The position numbers and the translations under genes are program-made. The notes below the pieces were generated by a model, which was not told the origin of the DNA, did not search any database, and worked only from the letters and a program-made list of their open reading frames with translations. Positions 11,975-22,443 of a stretch of DNA of 64,000 bases are shown one piece after another; positions within the stretch are counted from its first letter, which is position 1, and each line of letters opens with the position of its first letter. Source of the DNA: Valencia hispanica (Eukaryota > Chordata > Actinopteri > Cyprinodontiformes > Valenciidae); contig OY747702.1 in assembly GCA_963556495.2 (NCBI GenBank), forward strand, positions 3,780,501 to 3,844,500, in the 5' to 3' direction.

Positions 11975-14100
11975 TTCAATTCAATTCAATTCAGTTTATT
12001 TATATAGCGCCAATTCACAACAGATGTCATCTCAAGGCACTTAACAAGAAGTCATTTCAATACAATTATACAAACATTCCAATCAGTTAAAAAGTTTCCT
12101 ATTTAAGGAATCCCAGCAGATTGCGTCAGTCATTGGCGTGAGGTTGGGCAGATTTCCAACCACAGCAATCCTTCAGCAATCCCTCATACTGAGCAAGCAT
12201 GTAGCGACAGTGGAGAGGAAAAACTCCCCTTTAACAGGAAGAAACCTCCAACAGAACCAGGCTCAGTAGGAGCGGCCATCTGCCACGACCGTCTGGGGGT
12301 TTGAGAAGACAGAGCAGAACACAGAAGGAACAGAAGATCCGATATAAGAGAACTTCCTATGTTACAGAAAGTAAAAAGTTGATAACAGGACACAGTGGAT
12401 GTTCAGTTACTGAGAGGATCATCCCAGTCGATGACCCCCGTCCAACAGGGCATTGCAGCCAAGCAGGATACCAGACCAGGTGTATCTTCGATGGGGAGAA
12501 AAACACTGAGAGAAAACAAAGTTAACAGTCGAAATAACAGAATGTACTGTAATACAACTGGAGAGTCGTAGGAGAAAAGGAAGTAGCAGAGTGAAGAAAA
12601 TTGGTAAGTCTGTCCTCCAGCAGTCTAAGCCTATAGCAGCATAACTACAGAGATAGCTCAGGATGACCTAAGCCACTCTAACTATAAGCTTTATCAAAAA
12701 GGACAGTTTTAAGCCTGGCCTTAAAAGTAAACAGAGTGTCTGCCTCACGGACTAAAGCTGGGAGCTGGTTCCACAGGAGAGGAGCCTGATAACTAAAAGA
12801 TCTGCCTCCCATTCTACTTTTAGAGATCCTAGGAACTACAAGTAAACCTGCAGTCTGAGAGCGAAGTGCTCTTTTAGGAACATATGGAACAATTAGATCT
12901 CTGATGTACGATGGAGCTTGATTATTAAGGGCTTTGTATGTAAGAAGAAGGATCTTAAATTCTATTCTGGATTTAACAGGGAGCCAATGAAGGGAACCTA
13001 AAACAGGAGAAATGTGATCTCTCTTTTTAATATTCATCAGAACTCTTGCTGCCGCATTTTGGATCAACTGAAGGCTTTTAATGGCATTTTGTGGACTTCC
13101 TGATAGTAAGGAATTACAGTAGTCCAGCCTTGAGGTAACAAATGCATGGACTAGTTTCTCAGCATCACTCCTGGACAGGATGTTTGTAATTTTAGCAATA
13201 TTCCGGAGGTGAAAGAAAGAAATCCTAGAAACCTGTTTAATATGGGATTTAAATGTCAAGTCTTGGTCAAAAATAACGCCGAGGTTCTTTACGTTATTAC
13301 TGGGGGACAATTTAATGCCATCCAGATGAAGTGATTGACTAATCAGTTTCTGTTTAAGAACTTCTGGTCCAAAGACAGCAACTTCTGTCTTGTCAGAATT
13401 TAAAAGCAAAAAGTTTAGGGTCATCCATGCTTTTATGTCTTCCACACATGCCTGTAATCTACCTAACTGACTGGCTTCATCAGGATTTATGGATAAATAT
13501 AGTTGTGTATCATCGGCATAGCTGTGGAAATTTAACCCATGCTGTCTAATGATTCTACCAATTGGAAGCATATATATGGTGAAAAGAATTGGTCCAAGGA
13601 CAGAACCCTGTGGAACTCCACAAGTAACCCTTGAGAGTGAAGATGATTTATCATTTAGATGAACAAACTGGAATCTATCAGACAAATATGATTTAAACCA
13701 GCCTAGTGCTGTTCCTTTGATCCCTGCAACATGTTCAAGCCTTTCTAAGAGAATATTATGATCGACTGTGTCAAAAGCAGCACTGAGATCTAACAAAACC
13801 AGAACAGACACCAGTCCATTATCTGAGGCCATGAGAATATCATTAGTAACCTTCACCAGTGCTGTTTCAGTGCTATGATGAGCTCTAAAACCTGACTGAA
13901 ACTCTTCAAACAGCTCGTTACTGTTTAGATGTTCACAGACTTGATTAGCAACTATTTTCTCAAGGACTTTGGATAAGAAAGGAAGGTTAGATATAGGTCT
14001 GTAATTCACTAAGTCATCTTGATCAAGGGAAGGTTTCTTGAGTAAAGGTTTAATTACAGCTATTTTAAATTCCTGTGGTACGTATCCGTTTACTAAGGAT
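11975..14100 (-). mobile_element. L2-clade-like LINE (Maui-like), 5'-truncated (copy B)
   Basis: On the minus strand the element enters at 14100 inside the reverse transcriptase and ends at 11975 in a (GAATT)n-type tail, preceded by TATAAATAAACTGAATT. The 3' UTR holds a conserved module (CTCCCCTTTAACAGG on the plus strand, about 12180-12300) that recurs elsewhere in this window. The sequence is closely similar to the plus-strand copy at 43918-49598, which shows that this family spread recently relative to the other LINEs. The assignment to L2 rather than another CR1-superfamily clade rests on motif style and is my inference. Confidence 0.85.
12678..14100 (-). CDS. L2-like reverse transcriptase, C-terminal 470 codons, open frame
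   Basis: This is the RT domain and C-terminal region of an L2-like ORF2 with no internal stop. The frame is open through to the truncation point at 14100. Motifs in order: [70 protein letters not shown] (both catalytic Asp present), VKNLGVIFD, SRLDYCNSLLSG and the C-terminal LHWLPVKSRIEFKILLLTYK. It ends at 12678 with LKTVLFDKAYS. The endonuclease and the start of RT are missing through 5' truncation, so the element is dead, but the surviving part has hardly decayed. There is no true start codon. The copy at 43918-48888 encodes an almost identical protein. Confidence 0.88.
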
Positions 14101-14165
14101 GTTCATGGACAATATTTTGAAAGTAATGTCCTCTGTGCTTCCGCTCCCCCCCGCCAGATACGTTG

Positions 14166-14680
14166 ATGTGGCAGTGCAAATTGTGCAGAGAAGAGGTGTC
14201 ATCACGAGTTCAGTTATTAAAGCACTACAGGTTAGTTCATAGTAGACAGCAGCATACATGTGCCTATTCTGATTGTCTGTGTTTTCAAAACATGGAATGC
14301 TCTACATAGCCACTTAAGCAGATTACATACCCAAAGAACTGTAGACAAGTCTGTGAGTCTCGCAACATGTAACTGCCATTTGTGTGCATACTGCAACATA
14401 GCTTCAGAGCAGTAGTATTTTTCTCACATTAACAACCATCTAAAATGTAACGAGACTGTGCATTGCATGTTTGAGGGTTGTTCTTTCTAAACTAATATCT
14501 ATGGTACATTCAAGTCTCATCGAAATAGGAAACACAATCCATATACCTTAAAAGACTTTAAAATCCGTATTGCTAACACTATTGTATACCAAACATCAGC
14601 TGATGACAGTACAGACACTATTGTAGAAGAGGACATTAATGCAGATTTAGATCACGATAAAACTACAAATGAGACTGGCG
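14166..14680 (+). pseudogene. C2H2-type zinc-finger fragment of a multicopy fish gene family
   Basis: From the ATG at 14166 the frame reads as a short Cys/His-rich protein (MWQCKLCREEVSSRVQLLKH, CX2C then H). A second finger-like stretch (HTCAYSDCLC) follows, then a one-base frame change near 14280, after which HSHLSRLHTQ continues. A stop at 14413-14415 interrupts a third Cys pair, and similarity continues (FKSHRNRKHNPYT) to about 14590, followed by an acidic tail. The repeated C-X-C, H-X3-H pattern supports a degenerate array of C2H2 units. I recall similar proteins as repeated uncharacterised genes in teleosts; that recollection is not a search result. The breaks indicate a pseudogene. Confidence 0.5.
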
Positions 14681-16344
14681 TAGGTGACTGGATGGCACTC
14701 GAAGATCATATCGAGCGTGGCGAGCAGGCCATCAGATTTGCCAACCAGAGGAGGTCGTCGGACTGGATGATTTGTTGATGGCGCAGACAGGCAAATGATC
14801 GTGGAGCAGTAGGTCCAGGAATATAGACATAGCAGAAGCAATGACAGAGCAATGCAACGGTGAGTGAGAGTGTCTTTTAACTGGAGATGAACCAATGGTG
14901 AAGAGGGAGGTTAATGAGCTCAGGTGGAAAAGATCAGTCAGGATGAGTTCCTGACAGCTGAGCAGTTTTCCCCCATTCTGAACATTAGATGAAGTCACAC
15001 CTGAAGGAATACTCCAAGGAGAGTGGGTTTTGGGAGCTGATGGTATAAATTTCAGTGTGGCAACTCCCACAGAGGAATCCACCACAGAGGAATCCGCCAG
15101 AGACACCAACTGGCAAAACTAATGAGATATTGAGGAAAAGAATCGTGTAAAGATGGAGAAGCATCAAATGAGACATAATATCCATTCTGGGAATCCTCTG
15201 TGTCAAAGTGTGCCCCGTATTATGGATTCTGGGGTAATCTCATGATGCAAATGACACAAGTAACAAGCAGGTGTATTCACATCAAAACACACCCGAGGTA
15301 AATGTTCTACATAAATAATGAAAAAAATGAAAGGAAAATTCTATATGGTTACCTGCCCCAAATTGGGCAGGAATGTGTGGTTTTGTTTCTCTTGTCTCTC
15401 CCATACAGATATTTTATATTTTACAGATGTTATCCTGAAACCAAACTTTTTCAATGAAGAAACAGGAAAAAGGAGTTTTTATGGATGATGATGGAAAAAT
15501 CCTGGTGTACATAGATGCAAATGAAGTCCTACGCCTGGACCTGATAAAAATGTTAGAGAATAAATGACATTTATTGCAATGTGGAGCCATTGACTAATTA
15601 CATCAGAAATGGGTTTGCTGACCAAAACATTACAAGGATCGAGAGCTTTTTCTAATGAGTTTAGAGAACACTCATGTGTTTAACTCATTCTCTAATATGT
15701 TACAAAGATGGTTTGGTATTGGTTTGGTTTGGAATTATTGGAAATTTAATTATGTCCCTCATATTTATTATCAGGATACTGTTTTGTGTTTTTCAGAGAA
15801 CTCATTGTCACATGTAGTGATTAAGCTGTTGGATCCCTTGACAAACCTCCCTCATACCAAATATATGGAGCTGGACTGGACTGATCAAAACATCTGAGTG
15901 TGCATGAATGAATGGATTCTGTCCTTCTCTCTTTCTCAACAATTTCTAACTCTTGCAGGTGCTGGGGAATGAAAAGACTCCAAGATGACCAATAAGCTAG
16001 GGTCTACTTTATAAGCTGTTGTTACTCTATATTATTAAATCCTATAAAGCCTCTTTTGTTTTTGCTCATGTGCTGTTTTGGGTTGGTGAAGAATTCCTCA
16101 AGTCCAACCTGTCATGTTAAGCTTTATTAGAAGCCACATTATATTTGATACATATTGTTAGTTTTTTCCATAATTGTTACTTACAACATCGATTAGTTCA
16201 CGGAGCTGATGCGCTATCCCAGAACAGCATGACATTCAGCTTTTCTCAGTGTGTGCTGCTGGGAGTGTTGGGGGGCCACACCAGAGCTCGTGGGGGACAG
16301 CACTTGCATGAAAGATGGGCAGCATATAGTGGACATATAGCGTG
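14681..16344. other. Mixed noncoding DNA, possible LTR fragment and exon-like piece
   Basis: About 14720-15100 (minus strand) has the C/T-rich look of a Gypsy-type LTR, but no ends or duplication were found. At 15429-15567 a pyrimidine tract and CAG precede a short open stretch (DDDGKILVYIDANEVLRLDL) that could be an old exon; I cannot name it. The remainder to about 16344, where LINE similarity starts, shows nothing recognisable. Confidence 0.35.
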
Positions 16345-17728
16345 TTGCTCTGCATTATTAGAGTTAATAAAACAACTTGAATTATGTCAAAGTACACAAA
16401 ATAATGTTGATCGGTGGTACAATGAGTTTTGTGATATGATGTGTTTAGAAATGGATAAATGTCAACCTAAACATTTAAATAATTACAAATGTAAGCAGTT
16501 GGCAAGGTGCTCTAAATCTTTCTGGAATTCTGACCACCACAAATTGTGGAATGAACGAAAAATAACTGAAAAGCACTTTCTTCGATGTAATGATAAAGTG
16601 AGGAAACAACAATTGAGAGAAAATTATAGGCAAGCGCAGTTTATATTTGATAAAAAATTAAGGTTCTACAAAAGGAAGTTTAATAGAGGGCAGTCCTTGA
16701 GATTTGATTATCTACAAACCAATAACCCACAACAATTTTGGAGGGAAATTAATAAATTAGGCCCAAGAAGAATACAGAAAATACCTATGGAAGTTATCCT
16801 TTAGAATGATGTTCTGGAATGCAGGAAAGAATTTGTAATTAAAAAGTGGGAGACCGATTTTGCTGATTTATTTTCGGGAACTTGTATTCCACCAATTGTT
16901 GAAGATGCTTTTCTTGAAGATGCATGTAAATTAAAAGACAGTTTAGAGAGAAATATTAGCAGAGAAAATTATTCTCTAAATTTATTTTTGAATTGTGATA
17001 TTACTTTAGAAGAAGTGAAAGCTGCTATAAACAAGTGTAAGCTTAAAAAAGCAGTAGGTGTGGAAGAAATTCCAAATGAAGTGTTAAAGTCACCTCCGCT
17101 TTTAAACACGCTTTTTTGTTTGTTTAGTATTTGTTTTAAACACAGTATTGTTTCTTCCGTGTTGCATAAGTCTATTATTAAACCTATTCCAAAGTCATCT
17201 AAGAATGACCCTAGGATACCACTCAACTATAGGGGAATCAGCCTTCTTAGCACAGTGTATAAATTGTATAGTAGTATTTTGAATGCTAGACTGACTGAAT
17301 ATCTGGAAATAGAGGAATATCTAGTTGATGAACAGAATGGGTTCAGAAGAAGTCGAGCCTGCATTGATCATATTCATACAATTTCATCAATTGACAGGAC
17401 AAGAATTGCAGAAAATAAATCAACGTTTGTATGTTTTGTGGACTTCCAAAAGGCTTTTGATTGGGAAAATACAGATTTACTTGCCTTAAAACTTCTAAAA
17501 GGAGGTGTGGATGGTAAATTCTATCAAGGTCTACAGTCACTGTATAGTTCTTCAGTTGCATGTGTTCAGGTAAAGAATTTCCGAACTGACTGATTTAAAA
17601 CCCCTTTCGGTGTTAAACAGGGTGATGTGTTATCCCCCACTTTGTTTTCTCTGTATATAAATGACTTGGCTTTTAAAATCAAGAATGCTAATTTAGGTAT
17701 ACATTTGAATGATTTAACTGTGGGTATT

Positions 17729-18402
17729 TGTCATGGTCTTTGGATTTTGTGCAGCAAGTTTAAGTTTTTCCTTCCACTTGGTTTTCTTCCCCTTTTTACC
17801 CCAAGGTGCCCTCTTGTGTTGCTCCTCCTGTTTGTGTGTTGCTCCTCCTGTTTGTGTCTTAAGTTAGTAGTTTTCCTTCAGTGTAATTATATTTTTGTAT
17901 TCTGGCACTCCCTGGGTTCTGTAGATGTTTTTCACCTTCCCATTTGTGTTTCCTTTTATCTCTTGATTTAATTCCTCCTTCTGTTCTCCAGTGTGTCCTT
18001 ACGTTTCCCTTAGTTTCTTAAGAATCCTTTCTAGTTTCTTTAGAGTCTTCTGTCTCCTAGCCATTCTACCTTCCATCCCAGCTGCTAATCATTTCCACCT
18101 GCTCACTCCCCGTCAGCTGCAACCGCTTCCCTTAATTAGTCCTGCTCCTTCTCTGTTCCACTCTTCACTCTCCTCCTCAGTATAAATTCGGTTCTCATTC
18201 ACTCACTACTCGCTGGTTTGTCCGTCATTCTTCCCTCTCTGGTTCCTGCCTTCCCTGTTGCCTGTCTGGTTCCTGTTTCCCCGTTTGCTGCCTTGTGATC
18301 CTCCTGAGTTTTGTAAGTTCCCCTTCCTTTTGTTTTTGTTATTAAATCATCTTTTTGGATTTTGCTGCATTTGGGTCCTCCCTTAACCTTCAAAACATGA
18401 CA
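17729..18402 (+). mobile_element. Solo LTR, 674 bp, TSD GTATT
   Basis: The insert starts TGTCATG and ends CATGACA, a 7-bp terminal inverted repeat enclosing the canonical TG...CA. It is flanked by the 5-bp duplication GTATT (17724-17728 and 18403-18407). A TATA-like AGTATAAATT lies near 18179 and an ATTAAA poly(A)-like signal near 18340, so promoter and R region can be guessed. No internal region or second LTR is present: it is a solo LTR left by LTR-LTR recombination, of Gypsy or ERV type. It interrupts the RT palm of the host LINE. Confidence 0.92.
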
Positions 18403-19501
18403 GTATTTTGTTGTATGCGGATGGCATTGTTCTGTTGGCTGAATCGGAGGATGATTTACAGAATATGCTAAATTTATTACAGATCTAGTGTACAGATGGA
18501 GGCTATCTATAAATCAGAGTAAAACACAGATAATTCATTTTCGAAAAAAGCAGTGAGAAAATCTTTACCTTTTCTGATATGCCACTAGAAAATATATCTG
18601 TTTATAAATATTTAGGATTTCCACTTGACAAAATGGTACTAAACTCCTGGCTGATTCCGCTGGTAGAGCTTTGGGTTCCGTTGTTAACAAGTTAAAAATA
18701 TGTAAAGATCTTGGTTATTCTACTTATTCTCAATTGTATGATGCATGTGTTTCTCCCATTGTGAATTATGCTGCTGGGGTATGGGGATTTAGAGAAAGAA
18801 AGATCTCAGATGCAGTACAAAACAGAGCCATACGCTGTTTCCTGGGTATTCATAAATATGCTCCCTCTTTGGCGGCACAGGGTGATGGGGGCTGGATCCC
18901 TGGTATAATAAGGAGAAAGTGTGATATGGTTAGACTGTGGAATCGTTTTATTAATGTGTCTGATGACTGGATCAATAACAAAGTTTTTCTCTGGAGTAAA
19001 GTTCACAACTCTCCATGGGCCGCAGAGATTCAAGCTATTTTTGAAGAAGTCGATTTTCAATATATCTACAGAAATAATTTCTCATGCAGTATAAACAAAA
19101 TTAGAGAAAAGCTACTTGTCGGGTTCAGTGAAAAATGGTTAAGTGATATAATGTCAAATCCGAAATTACGGACATATGTACAAATCAAGCATAATTATGG
19201 AATAGCATCATATGTTAAAGCAAATTTACCAAGAAATCAAAGATCCTTAATTGCCCAATTAAGAATGGGAATCCTTCCCCTGGCACTTGAGGTTGGCAGA
19301 TTTAAAAATATCTCAGAGGAACAGAGACTATGTGAACTTTGCGATTTACAAGAAGCGGAGAATGAATCTCATTTTCTTTTATATTGTCCTTTCCACGATG
19401 AACTAAGAGTATCGAGTGTAAATTAACTGTTTGCCCAAAACCCTGAAATATTTTGGAGTAATGACGATGTCAGGATGGAGTGTTTGTTTACTTCTAATGT
19501 A

Positions 19502-20897
19502 CAGTGGCTTGCCAAAAGTATTCGGCCCCCTTGAACTTTTCCACATTTTGTCATATTACAGCCACAAACATGAATCAATTTTATTGTATTTCCACGTGAA
19601 AGACCAATACAAAGTGGTGTACACGTGAGAAGTGGAACAAAAATCATACATGATTCCAAAAATATTTTGCAAATAAATAACTGAAAAGTGGGGTGTGCGT
19701 AATTATTCAGCCCCCTGAGTCAATACTTTGCAGAACCAGCTTTCGCTGCAATTCCAGCTGCCAGTCTTTTAGGGTATGTCTCTACCAGCTTTGCACATCT
19801 ACAGACTGAAATTCTTGCCCATTCTTCTTTGCAAAACAGCTCCAGCTCAGTCAGATTAGATGGACAGCGTTTGTGAACAGCAGCTTTCAGATCTTGCCAC
19901 AGATTCTCGATTGGATTTAGATCTGGACTTTGACTGGGCCATTCTAACACATGGATATGTTTTGTTTTAAACCATTCCATTGTTACCCTGGCTTTATGTT
20001 TAGGGTCGTTGTCCTGCTGGAAGGTGAACCTCCGCCCCAGTCTCAAGTCTTTTGCAGACTCCAAGAGGTTTTCTTCCAAGATTGCCTTGTATTTGGCTCC
20101 ATCCATCTTCCCATCAACTCTGACCAGCTTCCCTGTCCCTGCTGAAGAGAACCACCCCTAGAGCATGATGCTGCCACCACAATATTTGACTATAGGGATG
20201 GTGTGTTCAGAGTGATGTGCAGTGTTAGTTTTCCGCCACACATAGCGTTTTGCATTTTGGCCAAAAAGTTCCATTTTGGTCTCATCTGACCAGAGCACCT
20301 TCTTCCACATGTGTGCTGTGTCCCCCTTGTTCAGCCTGTGAGTTTAGGTGGACGGCCTTGTCTTGGTAGGTTTACAGTTGTGCCATGCTCCTTCCATTTC
20401 TGAATGATTGCTTGAACAGTGCTCCATGGGTTGTTCAAGGCTTGGGAAATCTTTTTGTAGCCTAAGCCTGCTTTAAATTTCTCAATAACTTTATCCCTGA
20501 CCTGTCTGGTGTGTTCTTTGGACTTCATGGTGTTGTTGCTCCCAACATTCTCTTAGACAACCTCTGAGGCCATCACAGGGCAGCTGTATTTGTACTGACA
20601 ATAGATTACACACAGGTGCGCTCTATTTAGTCATTAGCACTCATCAGACAATATCTATGGGCAACTGACTGCACCCAGACCAAAGGGGGGTGAATAATTA
20701 CGCACACCCCACTTTTCAATTATTTATTTATAAAAAATGTTTGGAATTATGTACGATTTTCGTTCCACTTCTCACGTGTACACCACTTTGTATTGGTCTT
20801 TCAAGTGGAATTCCAATAAAATTGATTCATGTTTGTGGCTGTAATGTGACAAAATGTGGAAAAGTTCATGGGGGCCGAATAGTTTTGCAAGCCACTG
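19502..20897 (-). mobile_element. Tc1-type DNA transposon with about 215-bp TIRs
   Basis: The termini CAGTGGCTTGC at 19502 and its complement ending at 20897 are flanked by the TA duplication (19500-19501 and 20898-20899). The terminal inverted repeats are long, about 19502-19715 and 20684-20897, with a few mismatches. The transposase lies on the minus strand and is internally deleted. Excising the element and one TA copy joins the LINE frame on both sides, which confirms the boundaries. Confidence 0.93.
19720..20528 (-). pseudogene. Tc1 transposase, internally deleted
   Basis: The N-terminal helix-turn-helix region is readable from the ATG at 20528 (KSKEHTRQVRDKVIEKFKAG, then LPRQGRPPKLT). 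After a stop near 20334 the sequence jumps into the catalytic domain (VLWSDETKMELFGQN at about 20280), so roughly 70 codons covering the second DNA-binding subdomain and the region before the first catalytic Asp are missing. The DDE part then continues (FQQDNDPKHKA, second Asp; SPDLNPIENLW, Glu) to 19720, with a stop near 20160 (ML*GWF). It cannot encode an active enzyme but could still be mobilised in trans through its intact TIRs. Confidence 0.92.
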
Positions 20898-21242
20898 TAT
20901 ATAAGTTAGCCTCTTTTGTTACCAAAGCCTGGATGAAACGTCAGGATGGTTTATATAGTTAGATGTTAATATTGTTAAGCATCTATTTTTGGTTTCCGGT
21001 CTGCCTATGTTTTGTTATAATGGTGTCTTGTAACCCCTTGTTGGGCTGGGCATGTTAATGCATGACCCAATAATAAAAATCAATCAATCAATCACATAGC
21101 TGCATAGATCTTTTTTTATTTATTTAGTTAGGTAACCTTTTGGAGGTAACCTCAAGAGAGGGATATTGTAGGCAATAATGTGTTTATGACCTTAGAAAGT
21201 AAAATAGTATGAACACAGATATTTCTTTGCATTCAGGGATAG

Positions 21243-21770
21243 TATTCTGCCTTTACTGAAATGTTCTCATTTGATGTTGTAATCTAGAGCTATATGTTGA
21301 GTATTATGTGAGTAGCCACCTAGAGGGCGGTTTTGTAATGGCAAGTGTAGAAGAGCTGAGAGCTTGCATAATTTTTTTAGTGACAGTTAATGGCAGCTGA
21401 GCACATGGCGTCTGGAACTGCTTCTTTACAACACTTGTGTCTTGGACATTATTTGTCTGTAAGTACATGTTTTAGTTATAAATGACTAATTTTCTCTTTC
21501 TTTAAGTACTTTATAGTTTGTAATTTATGTGCAACTTGTGTCATATAGCAATTTTTCTTTGTAATTGTCATTTAATTGAAAGATTATGTGTTACACATGC
21601 TTGCATCCTATGTGTAGCTAATGAATATTTTTATTTCTGTATTTCAGTTTTACAACTGAAAACTAGTTTCTCAGTAAATTTCACTGGAAATTGAGCTCTG
21701 TGGATTCTCTGAGATGCTTCAAGTTGTTAGCTAGCTGTCTACTTCTGCTAAGCATTAGGAGGGCAGCATA
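21243..21770 (+). repeat. BEL/Pao 5' LTR
   Basis: The LTR begins TATTCTGCC and ends GGCAGCATA, an imperfect 9-bp terminal inverted repeat, instead of the usual TG...CA. The preceding bases GATAG match those after the 3' LTR. It is collinear with 27740-28270. Differences include a TGTTACACA-containing segment near 21589 absent from the other LTR. Confidence 0.93.
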
Positions 21771-21825
21771 GTAAAAAGACAAGAGTGCCGCAGACTTAAA
21801 CACAAGAAGGCAACATTAAGACAAC

Positions 21826-22443
21826 ATGTGTCTACGCTCAGGTAAACCTTATACGAAGGAACATGATACTGCCACTGCTCAGCTACAAGGAACAGCTAGA
21901 GGAGAGTTAGAAACAGCAGATGTTTGTCGGCAAGCTGTGAAGAATGATTTGCCTCCTGCAAGTGATGTAAAATCACAGCCCTCTAAAAAATCCTCAAGAG
22001 CATCACAGTCCAGCAGTGTGTCTGCATCTATAGCTGCTTCTGCAGCTAGGGCACGCGCTAAAGCAAAAGCTGCACTAGCACATCTGACCTTTGCCGAAAA
22101 GGAAGCCAGTGTGATGAGACAAAAAGCTGACCTTGAAGCCAGTCTCTTCATTCTGCAAAGCCAAAAAGTTGCTGCAGCTGCTGAGGCTGAAGCTGCAGCT
22201 TATGAAGAAGATGAAATTACGAGCAGGGGAAAGCATGAGGAGCTAGATGTTCCAGAGGAACCTCTCAGTGCAGAAGAACGTACAAGTGACTATATCCAGC
22301 AACATTCAGAGCTCTTCCGTAAAGCATCACAGACAGAACAGATCCCAGTGGACAGCCAGGAACCCGTACGAAACTCTGTTATGGAGCCAGTCACTGGAAA
22401 AAAAAAAAACATGAAATCCCAAAAGTGGGGAACACTGTGTTAA
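21826..22443 (+). CDS. BEL/Pao gag N-terminal part
   Basis: This is the start of the polyprotein, from the ATG at 21826, 56 bp after the 5' LTR. Residues 60-125 form a long Ala/Lys/Glu-rich helix (ARARAKAKAALAHLTFAEKE and following), a predicted coiled coil as usual in the N-terminus of BEL gag. The frame runs into a tract of 12 A at 22398-22409 and ends at 22443, overlapping the next open frame, which begins by 22425. A one-base change at the A tract, either mutational or through slippage, separates it from the rest of gag-pol. Confidence 0.85.
   Translation: MCLRSGKPYTKEHDTATAQLQGTARGELETADVCRQAVKNDLPPASDVKSQPSKKSSRASQSSSVSASIAASAARARAKAKAALAHLTFAEKEASVMRQKADLEASLFILQSQKVAAAAEAEAAAYEEDEITSRGKHEELDVPEEPLSAEERTSDYIQQHSELFRKASQTEQIPVDSQEPVRNSVMEPVTGKKKNMKSQKWGTLC

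Larger units (their letters stand above)
16345..20962 (+). pseudogene. LINE ORF2: reverse transcriptase and C-terminal CCHC, in pieces
   Basis: The coding sequence survives in four blocks: 16345-16804 (linker region before RT, ended by TAG), 16988-17593 (RT fingers and palm: PLNYRGISLLSTVYKLY, EQNGFRRSRACIDHI, CFVDFQKAFD), 17594-17728 (GVKQGDVLSPTLFSLYINDL) and, after the LTR, 18408-19426. The active-site box reads LLYADGIVLL near 18410, so the second catalytic Asp is Gly. The C-terminal half includes a CCHC knuckle (CELC, then H and C in ESHFLLYC) at about 19335-19390. The last 20 codons sit beyond the Tc1 insertion. Several stops and shifts (about 17590 and 18485-18640) add to the damage. 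Confidence 0.87.
16345..21092 (+). mobile_element. Non-LTR retrotransposon split by a solo LTR and a Tc1 element
   Basis: A LINE of a family I cannot place in a clade runs from about 16345 to a (CAAT)n tail at 21072-21092, preceded by AATAAAAATC. Two later insertions interrupt it: the LTR at 17729-18402 and the Tc1 element at 19502-20897. Removing both restores the reading order: RT palm before the LTR, YAD motif after it, and the last codons (YKLASFVTKAWMKRQDGLYS) after the Tc1 element, ending at 20962. The 5' end lacks the endonuclease and is probably truncated. Confidence 0.88.
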
